Assembly: GCA_029891345.1 (NCBI GenBank) | Contig: CM056995.1 | Location: 79,361,895 to 79,425,894 of the forward strand | Reading direction: 5' to 3' | DNA length: 64,000 nt | DNA from: Dryococelus australis | Lineage: Eukaryota; Arthropoda; Insecta; Phasmatodea; Phasmatidae | In this document: piece by piece, positions 36,780-47,481 of the stretch | Position numbering within the stretch: position 1 is the stretch's first letter | Layout: every line of letters starts with the position of its first letter | Notes under the pieces: model-generated | Told to the model about the DNA's origin: nothing | The model's input: only the letters and a program-made list of their open reading frames with translations | Database searches by the model: none | Program-made: the position numbers and the translations under genes

Positions 36780-37140
36780 TAGAGTGCACATCTCTATAGC
36801 GCAGCATGCTGGCATGCATCAATATAAAATCCATTGTGCATGACTAAACCGCATCATCACTGACAAACCGCTGGACCAATTGAGACCATACTCACACCAT
36901 CTGTTACTGAGGTGGCGAGTAAGGTTTTTAGTTATGTTTCATTCCAATAGGTGGCGCTGGAGTCTAACTTCTATATTTATGAGCCGATTTTGCTCATACA
37001 TGAAGGAAATGTTTGTTGATCTAAAAGAGAAAAATGCCAACAATACCACGGTCAAACATCGGTCGACATACCAGACGTAATAGAGAGGTCACTTTGAGAA
37101 GGCAAAATAGAATGTGAAAGAGAGGGAACAACGTTCGCCA
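36780..37140 (+). mobile_element. Possible Helitron-like 5' fragment
   Basis: A leader with AAACCGCTGGACCAATTGAG and CAATAGGTGGCGCTGGAGTC precedes a short frame that starts MPTIPRSNIGRHTRRNREVT (ATG at 37034) and stops after 27 codons. Basic N-termini of this kind occur in Helitron helicase proteins of arthropods. No helicase motif remains and the CTRR end was not found, so the assignment is weak. Confidence 0.3.
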
Positions 37141-37604
37141 GGATCAGCTAGAAGTTATTATACTTTTCTCAACCACGTGTCTGTAATTTTGGTAGCAGTG
37201 ATACTTGTAGATCCTGTAAGCACGTGATTTAATATATTATTGTGATGTGGACTTGCCCAAATGAGCATGGATGCTCAAAGATGGGGCGAAGTTGCAAGTA
37301 GATAGTGCATGCCAACTGTGCAGTAATGCATCACACGTCAAAGTCAATTTAGTTAGAAAGCCAGTGTATCTGACCAGCACATTAAAACCTTACCCAACCT
37401 AGACATCGTTAGTAACCCGACATCACATGTCAAGAGTTTTCGTGAAGCTCATTGTGGGGCCACAGCGCTTTGTTAATTGGTTAATACAGCAGAACCAGGT
37501 CAACACAACCCTAATACCCGGTTAATCTAGCCGGGAGTCAAACCAAAATCAGCCAGACTTCGAGGAGTCTGTAAACACCCCGTGGCACTCCATAACAAGC
37601 CAAG
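37141..37604 (+). other. Leader of the following gag-like gene, no feature resolved
   Basis: No open frame or repeat is clear. It could be the 5' untranslated region or LTR part of the retroelement whose Gag starts at 37605. A GTTAATTGGTTAATACAG...CCCGGTTAATCTAGCCGGGAG palindromic stretch lies at 37472-37537. Confidence 0.4.
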
Positions 37605-38470
37605 ATGTCCGAATCAAATTTGAGACTTTCTGACCAAGACGAATCCGCCACCGCAATGGAAGAAGCCATTGACAACCAAACCGAAAGGTGCAATATACCC
37701 ACAAACCCCGGAACAGGTGTTAACTTCATTAGTTGCGCACACTGCCAGAACAGATTCCTCTACCTATGCTTGGTGTGGAATGACGAGCCCTGTTAAACTG
37801 ACGCTGGAATACCGTTGTGATGAATGTTGGACCATTTAAGACTGCCTACTGTAGCTGGCGTACTTGCAGCAGACAAGGGACAAACACAGTAAGATGTATT
37901 ATATGTGCACAAATGTTTTATCACGTATGTATAGGCTGGCCGGACGAAAGGATCACGATACCGGGCTTAGAATACAGGCATGAGGTTTGCAAATGTGCGG
38001 CAGAATTGAGACCAAATAATCCTGGCACTCACCACAGTATGATATACACCCAAGATAGCGATGGGCTCCAACTTTCAGAATTTGCAGGAAGACTGCACGA
38101 GGACCTGGAAGCATTTCCCCAAGAATGCGAGAGGGAATTTAAGGAAAATTAAGTCTAGTTAAACAATGGGTCATTAAAACCCACAAACAGTTAAAAGGGA
38201 AGGCATTAGACTGGTGGAACCAATACGAAGAGTTCATTACTGAATGGGAGAAACTTTGTTCATGCTTTGTCACCCAGTTCTCAGGGGAGGGAAGTACTGG
38301 CGCACATAACTACAAAGTCCCACAGTCAAATTCAGGCCAGCGAGGAAGAGGCCAAAATCATTATACGACATAAAGTTCAAATGTACTGCTGGATTTTCTC
38401 TGAAGGGAACGGGGAAAGTTGCGTCCATAATATTATGAGTATGCTGCTACTGAAGTTATGTAATTTTCTA
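37605..38470 (+). pseudogene. Gag-like gene with two PHD-like zinc fingers
   Basis: From ATG 37605 an acidic N-terminus (SNLRLSDQDESATAMEEAID) leads to a Cys-rich finger CAHCQNRFLYLCLVW. After a frameshift near 37790 it ends LEYRCDECW. A second finger follows, with CSWRTC, CIICAQMFYHVCIGW and LEYRHEVC. Both share the C-x2-C, F-[LH]-x-[LV]-C-[LI]-x-W and LEYR-x-x-x-C pattern, close to a PHD C4HC3 cluster. Further on, in another frame, KQLKGKALDWWNQYEEFITE (about 38196-38255) and WEKLCSCFVTQF match the Retrotrans_gag capsid signature (L.G.A..WW...W...F..F). Stops and frameshifts make it a pseudogene. It lies upstream of a protease-like frame at 40381. PHD-like fingers before a capsid are unusual among the Gag types I know. 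Confidence 0.65.
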
Positions 38471-38574
38471 CAAATTCTCAGGCCACAGTAGGTGGAAGAA
38501 CTGGTGGATTGTACAAGAGAGACAGAGAGAAACTACCAGGAGCAGGAGGCCTAGAACTGTAACATAAGGTGCAA

Positions 38575-38703
38575 GGGAGAAGAGGAAGCAAAGCAGAAAG
38601 TGCGGCCAGCGGACCCCCCTCCCCTGTTTCTGCCCCTAAAGGGAGAAGAGGAAGCAAAGCAGAAAGTGCGGCCAGCGGACCCCCCTCCCCTGTTTCTGCC
38701 CCT
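38575..38703 (+). repeat. Perfect 66-bp tandem duplication in the gag linker
   Basis: GGGAGAAGAGGAAGCAAAGC begins at 38575 and again at 38641. The second copy is identical for 63 bp. The period is 22 codons, so the frame (KGRRGSKAESAASGPPSPVS) is kept. The lack of mismatches points to a much younger duplication than the surrounding gag decay. Confidence 0.95.
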
Positions 38704-38971
38704 ACTTCCCCTTGTCCCCCTGAGCTCCAACAGTGCTGCTCGTACCCCGGAAGGCATTTTAACATTGACTACCCCACAGAGCCTGCCGGCTAGTGGGCAA
38801 AGAAAGTCCCCTCTCCAAGCTACCGGGAAAATTAATGAAGGCCCGGCATCACTCTACAGACATTAACAGAGGGGCCCCGCCCTTCAGTTGCTCTCTGTAT
38901 CAAAAAGAGGGTCAACCAACATATTACTCCTGCAATGATCGACTGGCAGCCACCGAGAACTTTATTAGAAG

Positions 38972-40339
38972 TAGGGGTGGGACGATACTATGTTTTCGAT
39001 ACTTGATGCTCAATACAGTTTTGAGTGCAATATAATACTTCAGATGATGGAAACAAATTTGAAATTTATATAACTTAGCGGTAAGCCTGTCAAGTATTAA
39101 AAAATTATAAATATTTGTATGATACTAAAGAAACACATCAGGCACGTCAATTTTTAAAATAAGAAAGCTTAATAATTTCTATTTAGAAAAACAAACATTA
39201 AATTTTTTTCTTGATTAAGTCAGAAGAAATGTGGGAATTGTTTATCACCAGGTAAAAAACAATGCAATTCTTGCACTACCGGAAGCAAGATAAATTTATT
39301 TTTGATTGTTGTTTTGCATTGGTCACTTTCACAGATTGTGTACACACAGAACACGTACAATAAATATGAAATGCTGGTGAACACAAATGGCACGTAGTAA
39401 AAGAAAATGTAGTACTTGCATTCAGAATATTGAACATAAATTTTCTATAAACGTAGCACGGCCACAATGTGTCCTTGCGCCACAGCTGCTCAGTCTATGA
39501 ATAAAACAATGAGTGTAAACAAATACTATGATCAATGTAGGTTACCATTCCAACCTACCTTGTTTTTGTTATGGCTAAGTCATACTGCTGGGCCTCCATT
39601 AATTTTATTTCCAGTGGATTGGATGGGGTTGGGAGAGACTTTAGTGTAACGTTTTCATGAGACTGCATTTTTCTGCACCTCTTCTTATGAGACTGATCTT
39701 TAATTACACATTGTTTTAGTGGACACGTCAAAAATTTGCTTATATGAAAGAAACATTCAAATTATTATATAACCTGTCAAGTTTTAACCTCACCAAAAGA
39801 AAACGTGATAAATATGTAGTTCATACGGTAATTCGAACATTAGACACATTCGGGACGTAAATATTTTTAGTGAAGTTCGTTTTCCATACCATAGACGTGA
39901 TATTTTTACACTGCAAAACGAGTTGAAATGGTGTTTTTATTAGGCCACATTTAAACATTCTAATAACCATTTTAAAATACGTTATTTACAATACACACTT
40001 TCAAAACACGTTATTTACAATCACTTTCAAAACACATTTACAATACACACTGACTTACTGTTCGTAATTCCTATTTGCAACTCCTGAATACATGTTGTTA
40101 TAATCAGCTGAATCATTAAATACATGTGACACTTCACTGGCTTTCCGAAACTAAAAAACTGCCAAAAAAACTATGCCACTTCGTGACAATAGGGAAAATG
40201 GCGGACCAAGCATCCAAGCCATATACATGTGTCAATAAAAAGTATTGAATTAAAGTATCAATATGCACATCATGATACTCAATACTTTCGATACTGCTCA
40301 GTATTGAGGGGTATCGAAGTATCGAATGGCCCATCTCTA
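38972..40339. mobile_element. Non-autonomous hAT transposon (1368 bp) with 8-bp target duplication
   Basis: Starts TAGGGGTGGGACGATAC and ends ATGGCCCATCTCTA, the TAGGG(G/A)TGGGC-type termini of hAT elements. It is flanked by a perfect 8-bp direct repeat ATTAGAAG at 38964-38971 and 40340-40347, the diagnostic length for hAT. Both subterminal regions are rich in GATACT/AGTATCGA motifs. It has no transposase: the longest frames are below 70 codons near the ends. A 25-bp phrase (CACTTTCAAAACACGTTATTTAC) is repeated at about 39998-40050. It is inserted within the gag-protease gene of an older retroelement. A related left end lies at 13966. Confidence 0.92.
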
Positions 40340-40347
40340 ATTAGAAG

Positions 40348-40930
40348 TAACCTACTCACTCCTACCAAAGAGCCCACCTGACACCCAAGGACGAGAAAGT
40401 ACAGATGGCACAGCCTGACTGGCTTCTCCAGGTGGTAGGGAAGATAAAACTGGCCATCAAAATCAACCAGACAACCACCCATGCTGAGTTCTTGGTGGCG
40501 ACCAGCACCTCGAAGATCAACGCCTGTCAAGACATTGCCCATGACCCTGATGGACTTATTTTCCTAGACGGCCGCCTAGAACAGCCACATGACCCCCCAC
40601 CTGCTTCACACTGCCGTAGCGGAGCCCCTTGGACAGGGAGCCTCGCTGACCCCCAGCCACCCAGCCCCATCCAGGAGAAGGATGAGCCCAGACGCGCCGA
40701 TGAGGCAGGGGTGCCCGAAGAGCCCCTGCCTCAGACGGTGAAAACTGACCACATCCACCCAAAAGGACGTGGATACCACCAGAGCCTTGATGCCGGATGC
40801 AGCAAGGCCACCGCTGTACCACCTCCCTTATGAAAGGATGAGCTCAGCAGAGCCCAAGGGGCAGGAGAAGCAGATGAATCCTGCCTCCAACTGCTAACTG
40901 AACACCGACCCTCCCGGAGGAGAGTTTTGA
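40348..40930 (+). pseudogene. Retropepsin-like continuation of the PHD-finger gag gene
   Basis: After the hAT element, the frame LTPKDEKVQMAQPDWLLQVV leads into GKIKLAIKINQTTTHAEFLV, a pattern of beta strands typical of the flap half of retropepsins in gypsy-type Gag-Pol (G.I.L.I.I......EFLVA). The usual ILGLDFL segment afterwards is not recognisable. The frame then becomes Pro/Asp-rich and stops at TGA 40831-40833. The catalytic DTGA part should lie upstream, near the hAT insertion site, but I cannot identify it. Confidence 0.45.
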
Positions 40931-42227
40931 CCTTTGGAAATAAATAGTACTCTATGGCTTAATTCATGTTGTCATTGTTGCTAAAATAAAGAACATGTAA
41001 GTTAAATTTATTGCAATAATGCTAGCAGATTTTCACCAACACAGTTCTTTTATAGAAGAAATTGAGCCTCTATTTGTATTATGTGAGATCTATGATAGTT
41101 AATTGTTAAAATTCTATTATTCTTCCACCCAGAAGTTTGTTTGAGATCATGGAAGTCTGATTTTGACAACATTTGTAGTAAATGTTTAGAGATGGGCTCT
41201 CCTGATGTTATTCATTCATAAGTGTTTCCAACTCTATTGGTTTTCTACTTTTCTTTCAAACTGAGCATTGGAGTTAATTTTATTAACTTCCCATATTTAA
41301 ATTATCACATGACGATGTGGCAATTTTTGCCATAATTGAAACACCAGTGGTCTTAGATCATTCGTTTTTTGCCACCTGAGAAGTAACCAGAGAAATTTTT
41401 AATTTATCCTTGTATTAAGGATTAACACCCTTTATGAATTCCAAATAATGTGAATTAAGGTATTATCAAATTAAACAAAACTATCTATTTTTAATTGTCT
41501 CCAAGTCTTTTATAAAAATTAAACAAGAAAAACAAAGTAATTCTGGGAAAGAATAGTTTATATTTATACGTAGCCCCAGATTACAGATGTTCTATAGCTG
41601 GAATCAGTACACAAAACGAATAATGACTTCAGCTATTTACAATATTATAAAAATACCTATTTGTAAACACAGAAAACAGTAGGCATGCGCAAGGTGTTCT
41701 ACATGTTCTATCGCTGGTCAAGTGATAGGCTTGAAACAAAAATTGTGGATTGTTTTTATATATGCAATGATTTTGGAATACACATGATTAATGTTACTAT
41801 ATGTACTATTTAAACTAATTATTTAAAAAATAAATGCAAAGTTAATTGATATATTGAGCTTTGGTGCTTTGCTACACATTTGGGTTGGTACAGTATAAAA
41901 AATTTGTTTAATAACAGGAAGATTGAAAATTAATGCACATTACATAATTGATTTTTAAAATTAAAATATCATACTTAAGTCAAAACTGAAATATTTGCAA
42001 GGGACCAAAATAAAAAACTAATATATACATGCTGACAAGCAATACATTCAGACTTGATCTCCATCCAGACGTCAACATCTGCTTTGCTATGTGGGTGGGT
42101 GCAATAAGTCACAAAATAATAACATCTTCTGTAGTTAATGAACTTAAAATGTCAACTATATTAAGAAAGGAAAAGCAAAGTTACAAGAATTTTTTGAGAC
42201 TGAAAATTCACATTGTTTGTGTTACTG
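40931..42227. other. AT-rich, no gene recognised
   Basis: No open frame above 60 codons except 42029-42238, which has no motif. No repeat ends recognised. Confidence 0.5.
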
Positions 42228-43733
42228 TTGACGCTTGACTGGCTAGGTTAATAGTCACGACGGTTGAGGATTCTGTCCGCTAGATCAAACGCAGGGTGAT
42301 TGGGTTAGCTAGGCGACGAGGTTCCACAGGTGAGATTCGTTTGGCCAGAAGTGAATGTTATCCAAACCGAACCTCACTTCTGTACCGGTCAACAATCCTC
42401 TTACCACAGGATGGCACGAGGGGTGAATGCGTATGCACGGAGAAATGAATAATATCACAACTGGAGCAGTCGATACTGACTCATACCTGAGTCAGGCGAA
42501 GCGGTTCCGTTCCGCCTGCCTCTCCGGTGTAGGCTGAGGAAGTGCACTAAACTGTCCGGCAGCAAGAAGTGCTGCACGTCGCTCCCTACGCCTACGGCCG
42601 TGCCTTTGGCTGAAAGGCATTAAGTCTCCACTCACAAGTTACTGGGTACAGCTTGACTTGAATATTGAACACAAGTTATAGTGTAAGTCAGGTTTAGGCT
42701 TGCTGACCAGGCTCTGTAAAGTCTCCACTGATCCCCCATGCTATGCTGGCTGATCAGAGACGTGGAGCTGTTTGGGTCACCAATGACACCACTGGATATG
42801 CATCCACATAGGAATGGATGGCAGATCACAAGCCATGGTATATCCCGGCACTGGAAGCAGTGCTGTGGTAGTTTTGGAAGCAACAGATGGCCATCTGCTG
42901 AAGTTAATTCGGTAGTTATAAATTCCCCGATCCTCGTCAAAGGTGTACGTAGCTACCCTGTATCTAGCGAGTAAACAGACAGATACTCTAATAAAGAAAA
43001 GCTGAGAAGTAGGAAGCAACAATATGTTTATTGAAGTCTCAATAAACATGCAACGCGTGCTACCTCCAACCATGCAATTGAGTGCTGAAGGTTACTACGC
43101 TGGCCAGGTGTAGGCGACCTGGTTCTAAGGGAGTATGGGAAATAAAAAGCTTAGCGAGAAAATATATAATACTACTAAACTGTCTAAAGAAGGTGTCTTG
43201 AGGAGACAAAGTGAATTTAACGTGTTGGTAAGCATGTTCGCTGGTTGTCGGGTTGACTGGTTGTCGACGGTGAAGTAGCCACAGGTGGCGTACTCAAAGC
43301 TTTGAAGATCTCAGGCGGTCCCAGCACTGGCAGCAGTGCTGTGGGATAATGCAAGAGATGGAACGAGAATGACTGCTTGGGCCCGGCAGCATCTGGACTT
43401 ATATAGTGGAAGACTGTAGGCTGCCGGCGCGGGGTGCGAGGGAGGCGTGACGTCCTCCTGCCCTGGTGGGCGTGGGAATACTTTGGTCAGCGATTCTGCC
43501 TCGTGCCTTGTCAGAGGCGCTCGGCCTTGTCTGAGGTCTGGGCAACTCATAGGCTCCAAGTGCAGGGAGGGGGGTGGGTGGGGGTGGCATGCCTGCCGGG
43601 TTGCATATCCTCCAGGTGAGAAGGAATCACTCATAGTTCCTGTTGTCTATAGGGTAGGCAGCATGTTTCTCAGGTCTGTAGTGGTGGAAGAGGTACTCTA
43701 GGCAATGAGTCGTAATCATATCAGATTAGATGT
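42228..43733 (-). repeat. Large dispersed repeat, left copy (minus orientation)
   Basis: About 1.5 kb that matches 61095-62870 in reverse complement over essentially its whole length. On the minus strand it has a TATATAAGT box near 43395, an AATAAA at 43027-43032, and the phrase TTGGTGACCCAAACAGCTCC (GTGACCC at 42774-42780), similar to a primer-binding region. This anatomy suggests an LTR plus leader of a non-autonomous retroelement. No gag or pol motif is visible. Its left edge reads TTGACGCTTGACTGGCTAGG. Confidence 0.75.
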
Positions 43734-44439
43734 ATAAGCGGCACACAGCATCACTGTTATCTTCTTGTTCTTATGGTCAGTCACCCTCCTCCTACTTCAT
43801 TACCAATACCTTTCATTGTTGGACACAGCTGTGAAAATAGTCCCTGCTTCTTCCCTTCCCCATGAGACTCTGACCCTGTCAATGTCAAGCTGGTAGACTA
43901 TTATCACAGCAGGGTGGAGCTTGGGACAAAAACTACAAACTTTGTTTGAAAAAAAAAAACCAGTGGAGTTGGGCTTTATTTTCACTAATGCATTAGTTTA
44001 CTAGATGCAGTTTACTGATGGTGAAAGCACTTCAGTACATTGTAAAACTTTCAATGCTCACAAAGGCAAATCATATCAATTATATAATCTTGGTAGAAGT
44101 CAATTCAAATTGGCACAGCTCTAGTATTAGGTAAATTAAGTTCTTTATTACATAAAACCTCTGAAGTACATGTGCTACACATTCTTTCATTACTGAAACA
44201 TTCTGCAACTGATAAATGTACATCACTTACAACAGAAAATTAATTAATGTGGGTACAGTAAAAAAAAAGTAAATAAATTTGTTCAATATATGTCTGTGCA
44301 AATATAATCCAAATCACCACATTAACGATCATAAAAAATACAAAAAGACATGGGAGAGAAATATGTAAAGAAGCACAAAAACAGCATCTCAAGAGAGAAC
44401 CAATTAGATAAATATATTTAGAGTATTTGGTAAGCACAC
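43734..44439 (-). other. Probable intron or downstream sequence of the PHLDB-like gene
   Basis: AT-rich, with no exon recognised between the repeat and the donor site at 44439. The next exon must start with one base completing an AG-codon. Confidence 0.5.
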
Positions 44440-44605
44440 CTTTCAGTTGGCATGTCGCTGGAGGTAAGACTGGACTCCTCACTGTTGAAGCTGTTGCAGT
44501 TAGCCTCTCGCTCTCTCCGCTGCTCCCACTCAGCACGCACCTCGTCCTGCACCCTGCGCTTCAGTTCCTGCACGCGCTTCCTCTCCTCCTCTATCACCTG
44601 GCTCC
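44440..44605 (-). CDS. PHLDB/LL5-like protein, internal exon 3 of those visible
   Basis: Minus-strand exon of 166 bp with acceptor GTGTGCAG and donor GAAAG|GTGTGC. The codon split after CAAG in the upstream exon is completed here (phase 1), and the exon ends in phase 2. It encodes SQVIEEERKRVQELKRRVQD and on to SFNSEESSLTSSDMPTE. Vertebrate PHLDB1 has QQVIEEQRRRLAELKQ in the same context, followed by a Ser-rich LESSDSMETS segment, so the match is good in both halves. In that family this coiled coil precedes the C-terminal PH domain, which binds phosphoinositides at the cell cortex, where the protein works with CLASPs to anchor microtubules. The PH-domain exons were not found; they should lie at lower coordinates. 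Confidence 0.78.
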
Positions 44606-46407
44606 CTGCACACACAATTCACTATGACCAGTACTCTCAAGTTTCTGGTTGTAGGTCAGCAGTTACATATTCATTAGTAATTTTGATATGAATATGTCTT
44701 TAAAATCAGACAGACTCATAAGGTAACAGGACAGAAACAGCAATGCAATGTTTGCAGGGTGATCCAGTCTAACACTAAAACATTGCACAAATGAAATAAA
44801 TGTACTCTTGCTCAATCAGGTATATGACACAATGTGAACATTACCTTGAGTTGGTGCCATGCATACACAAGGTGCAGGTGGGAGCCTGTGGCAACTGACT
44901 GCAATTTTGGGCGTGAGCAAAAATTTCCAGGCAGTATATTACTAGACTTTCATGTGCTAGCACACATATTTTGGTCCCAAACAAAATATCTCATCTAAAA
45001 GAAAATTGAAGCTATAATAGCCAAGTGTCCATTTTTTTACTTTCATTTCACTCTCATATCCCAAAGAAAATACTACTGTATTTACTAATGCAGACGTATT
45101 CACGTAAAACTCACAGTGGAATCCCTGACACAGCCACGCCCCAATTTTCTGACTTTATGTAGATAATGTTAGTAAATAAACCATGGAGCCTTGCAAGACT
45201 GGCCTTCTTCATAGGTGAGCATGAGGTCAGATTCCTCCTGTCCTCCATCCTCCACACCTCCACTTGTGCCATACTCTAGTTGAACACCTGCCTGGTTAGA
45301 CAGTCAGGGGGGCCTGCCACCAGCAATGTGTTATGTCACTTGGCAAGACGTGAGATGGAAGTCTTGCACAAGAGAGACAGAGGTATGCAGATTGGTGACA
45401 CCCCATGTAATCCTGTAATCATGGAACTATGTTCCCTCCCAGTTGGCATGGTCTCCATTTGCATGTACCCTTGTAGCACTCTGCCAGCATTACCGAGGGT
45501 TAGTTAAGCAAGTGTATTTATCCTTCCGATGGTAATTCATTCAACTTTTTTTTACCATGCTTTAAACAGTCGACGTCTTCTGCTGCCTTGGGCATTCTGA
45601 AAATAACTGAAGTTCCCATGCTATGCACACCTTACTTGTGAGTAAATCTGGGACAATCTGCAACAAACGTAGTGTAGTCATCATTCACATGGTTAGCCAC
45701 CTGGTCACAACTGGGCTCCAGCAAAGATAGAAGCTCATATTGATGTGAAAATGCACCAAACAGTGGTCACCCCATGGGTGGATGACTGGTTGTCCTTTGA
45801 GGCATGTCTATTCAAGTATGCTTACTGGTAGATTCTGTTTTCAGTGAACCGTATCTAAATTAAGTTTACCCTGGGGTTCAACTCCCCTTCATCTCTGGTA
45901 GTTACCAAATCAAAAAAACCCAAAAGGTAAACTTTCTTCAATGTGGGAAAAACAACGACCCAGCCTAGCATATTTTACCGTGCATTGTAACATCCAATAT
46001 CAAGCGTTCCAAGTGAGTTTTACTGAAAGAGAGTTAACATAAGGGGAAAGAAGGAGAATTTCTTCCCCCGATGTGTGTTAAGCTTATACTGGCAAATTTT
46101 ACAACCATTTGAAAAATGTGTCGTTCTTCTTTGTGTGTATGACTGTCGACAAGTACTAAACTGTGAGTACTTGAATTCATGTTCGTGTATATATTTTTGG
46201 TAGCCTAGTGGCCTACTTGCAACATTAACTAAACATATATTTAAAATTAGATTAAATTATTCATAAAAATCTTAACAACCAACTAAGTATTTTTTAAAAA
46301 AACTTCAAAATTTTGTGGAAAGAATTTTTTAAAATAAACTTGGTGGGTTTCAGCATTTATAAAAAAAATCTCCTAAAAAACTGTTTTTTAAACAACTAGA
46401 CACAGAC
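44606..46407 (-). other. Intron of the PHLDB-like gene (1802 bp)
   Basis: GT at 46406-46407 and AG at 44606-44607 (minus strand). It contains a GC-richer piece at about 45130-45500, with no recognised domain, and a tRNA B-box-like GGTTCAACTCC at 45875-45885 that could be part of a SINE. Confidence 0.7.
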
Positions 46408-46582
46408 CTTGCTGGGCAAGATGTCGCTGCCTGTTACGCTCGATCTCCTTGAGCGATTCCAGTGTCTTACGTCCAAGCGATCCTGTGCACACTTCCATTG
46501 GCGCACCAGAGGTGACTCGCGATATACGGTCCAAATCATCCTGCGATTGCTTTGGCCCTCTGGTGACCTGCTGGTAGCTTAC
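46408..46582 (-). CDS. PHLDB/LL5-like protein, internal exon 2 of those visible
   Basis: Minus-strand exon of 175 bp. Acceptor GCTTGGCAG precedes it and donor CAAG|GTCTGT follows, with splice phases 0 in and 1 out. It encodes VSYQQVTRGPKQSQDDLDRI, then GSLGRKTLESLKEIERNRQR and HLAQQG. Vertebrate PHLDB1/2 have KTIQSLREIERKRQ or LQDIETKRQLALQQKG at this point, directly before the segment encoded by the next exon, so both order and content agree. Alternative in-frame acceptors 12 and 15 bases further in (CCAG, CAGCAG) would shorten the start without changing frame. The GC content and codon use are clearly above the AT-rich flanks. Confidence 0.8.
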
Positions 46583-46887
46583 CTGCCAAGCAGAATACAA
46601 ATAATTTTTTGTATGCTTATTCTGCTAGAACTATAGAGAAAATTAGAATTATGAATGAATGCTAAGTATTTTTTGTTGTAGAAGTCAACAATGAATAATA
46701 ACATAAATTTGACATCTTTATGATATTGTGATGCTATTGCTATCAAACAGAAAAATCACATAAAAATAGGACCCAGTTCTTGCTATAACTTTTATTGTGT
46801 ATCAAAAGAAACAGAAAACTATTTAGCAGTACTGAAAATGAAAGTAGAAAGTGTATAAACAGTACCACTATGAGCAAACAACCATCC

Positions 46888-47215
46888 CAGATAGCATGAA
46901 AATTTGCGGCAGGCTTGAAATTTTACTTAAATTTGCCTTGCTGAGCAAGTTTGTCATATAATTTGTGATCCAAGCTTAATTTCTCACGATTGGAACATAC
47001 TTGCTAATAGCAAGCTGCAGATGGCTTGAATGATACTTACAGATTGCCAAGACAAGCTTGCAGTAAGTGTAACTAACTAATCAAGCTTGCTACAAATTTG
47101 ACATGTGGAGATTAATTAGCTGGCTTGCGCAACAACCTTGCTGCGAGCTTACATGTTTGTCGTAGCAAGCTTGATTCAGTATTAAATCAAGCTGACTACG
47201 CTAGAATTTACGGGA
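46888..47215. repeat. Degenerate AAGCTTG-rich repeat
   Basis: Starting at ATCCCAGATAGCATG, the words CAAGCTTG, GCTTG, CAAGCT and AGCAAG recur more than a dozen times on both strands in about 330 bp, giving a patchwork of short palindromes. It looks like a decayed array of a short palindromic unit and may be part of a dispersed MITE family. Confidence 0.6.
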
Positions 47216-47481
47216 CCAGGAACAAAATTAATTGACAAATAGTATAATCACTCCAGTGTAAATCAACCCAAGTTCATTGAATGATATTTCAGTATTAACC
47301 AATCCAAACGGTAAATGCAAAACATTTGTGAATATAAAAATAATTTCTTTTGCTTTTATTTTTTAATGCATAGAAGTATGGTATAAGAATAAGCAAATTT
47401 GTAAACTATAACAAAATCTACTAATTTCACAGTTTTTACTTAGCTGACAGATGAATAAAGTGATCAGGCCCATGGCAATAT

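Noticed and set aside
38478-38765. Minus-strand frames over the 66-bp duplication
   Set aside because: They are shadows of the plus-strand gag linker and have no known motif.
40405-40822. A Pro-rich plus-strand protein and its minus-strand shadow as separate genes
   Set aside because: The plus frame is best explained as decayed protease sequence of the retroelement, and the minus frame as its complement.
45875-45885. GGTTCAACTCC, a tRNA B-box match
   Set aside because: No properly spaced A-box and no cloverleaf could be built; at most a SINE remnant.
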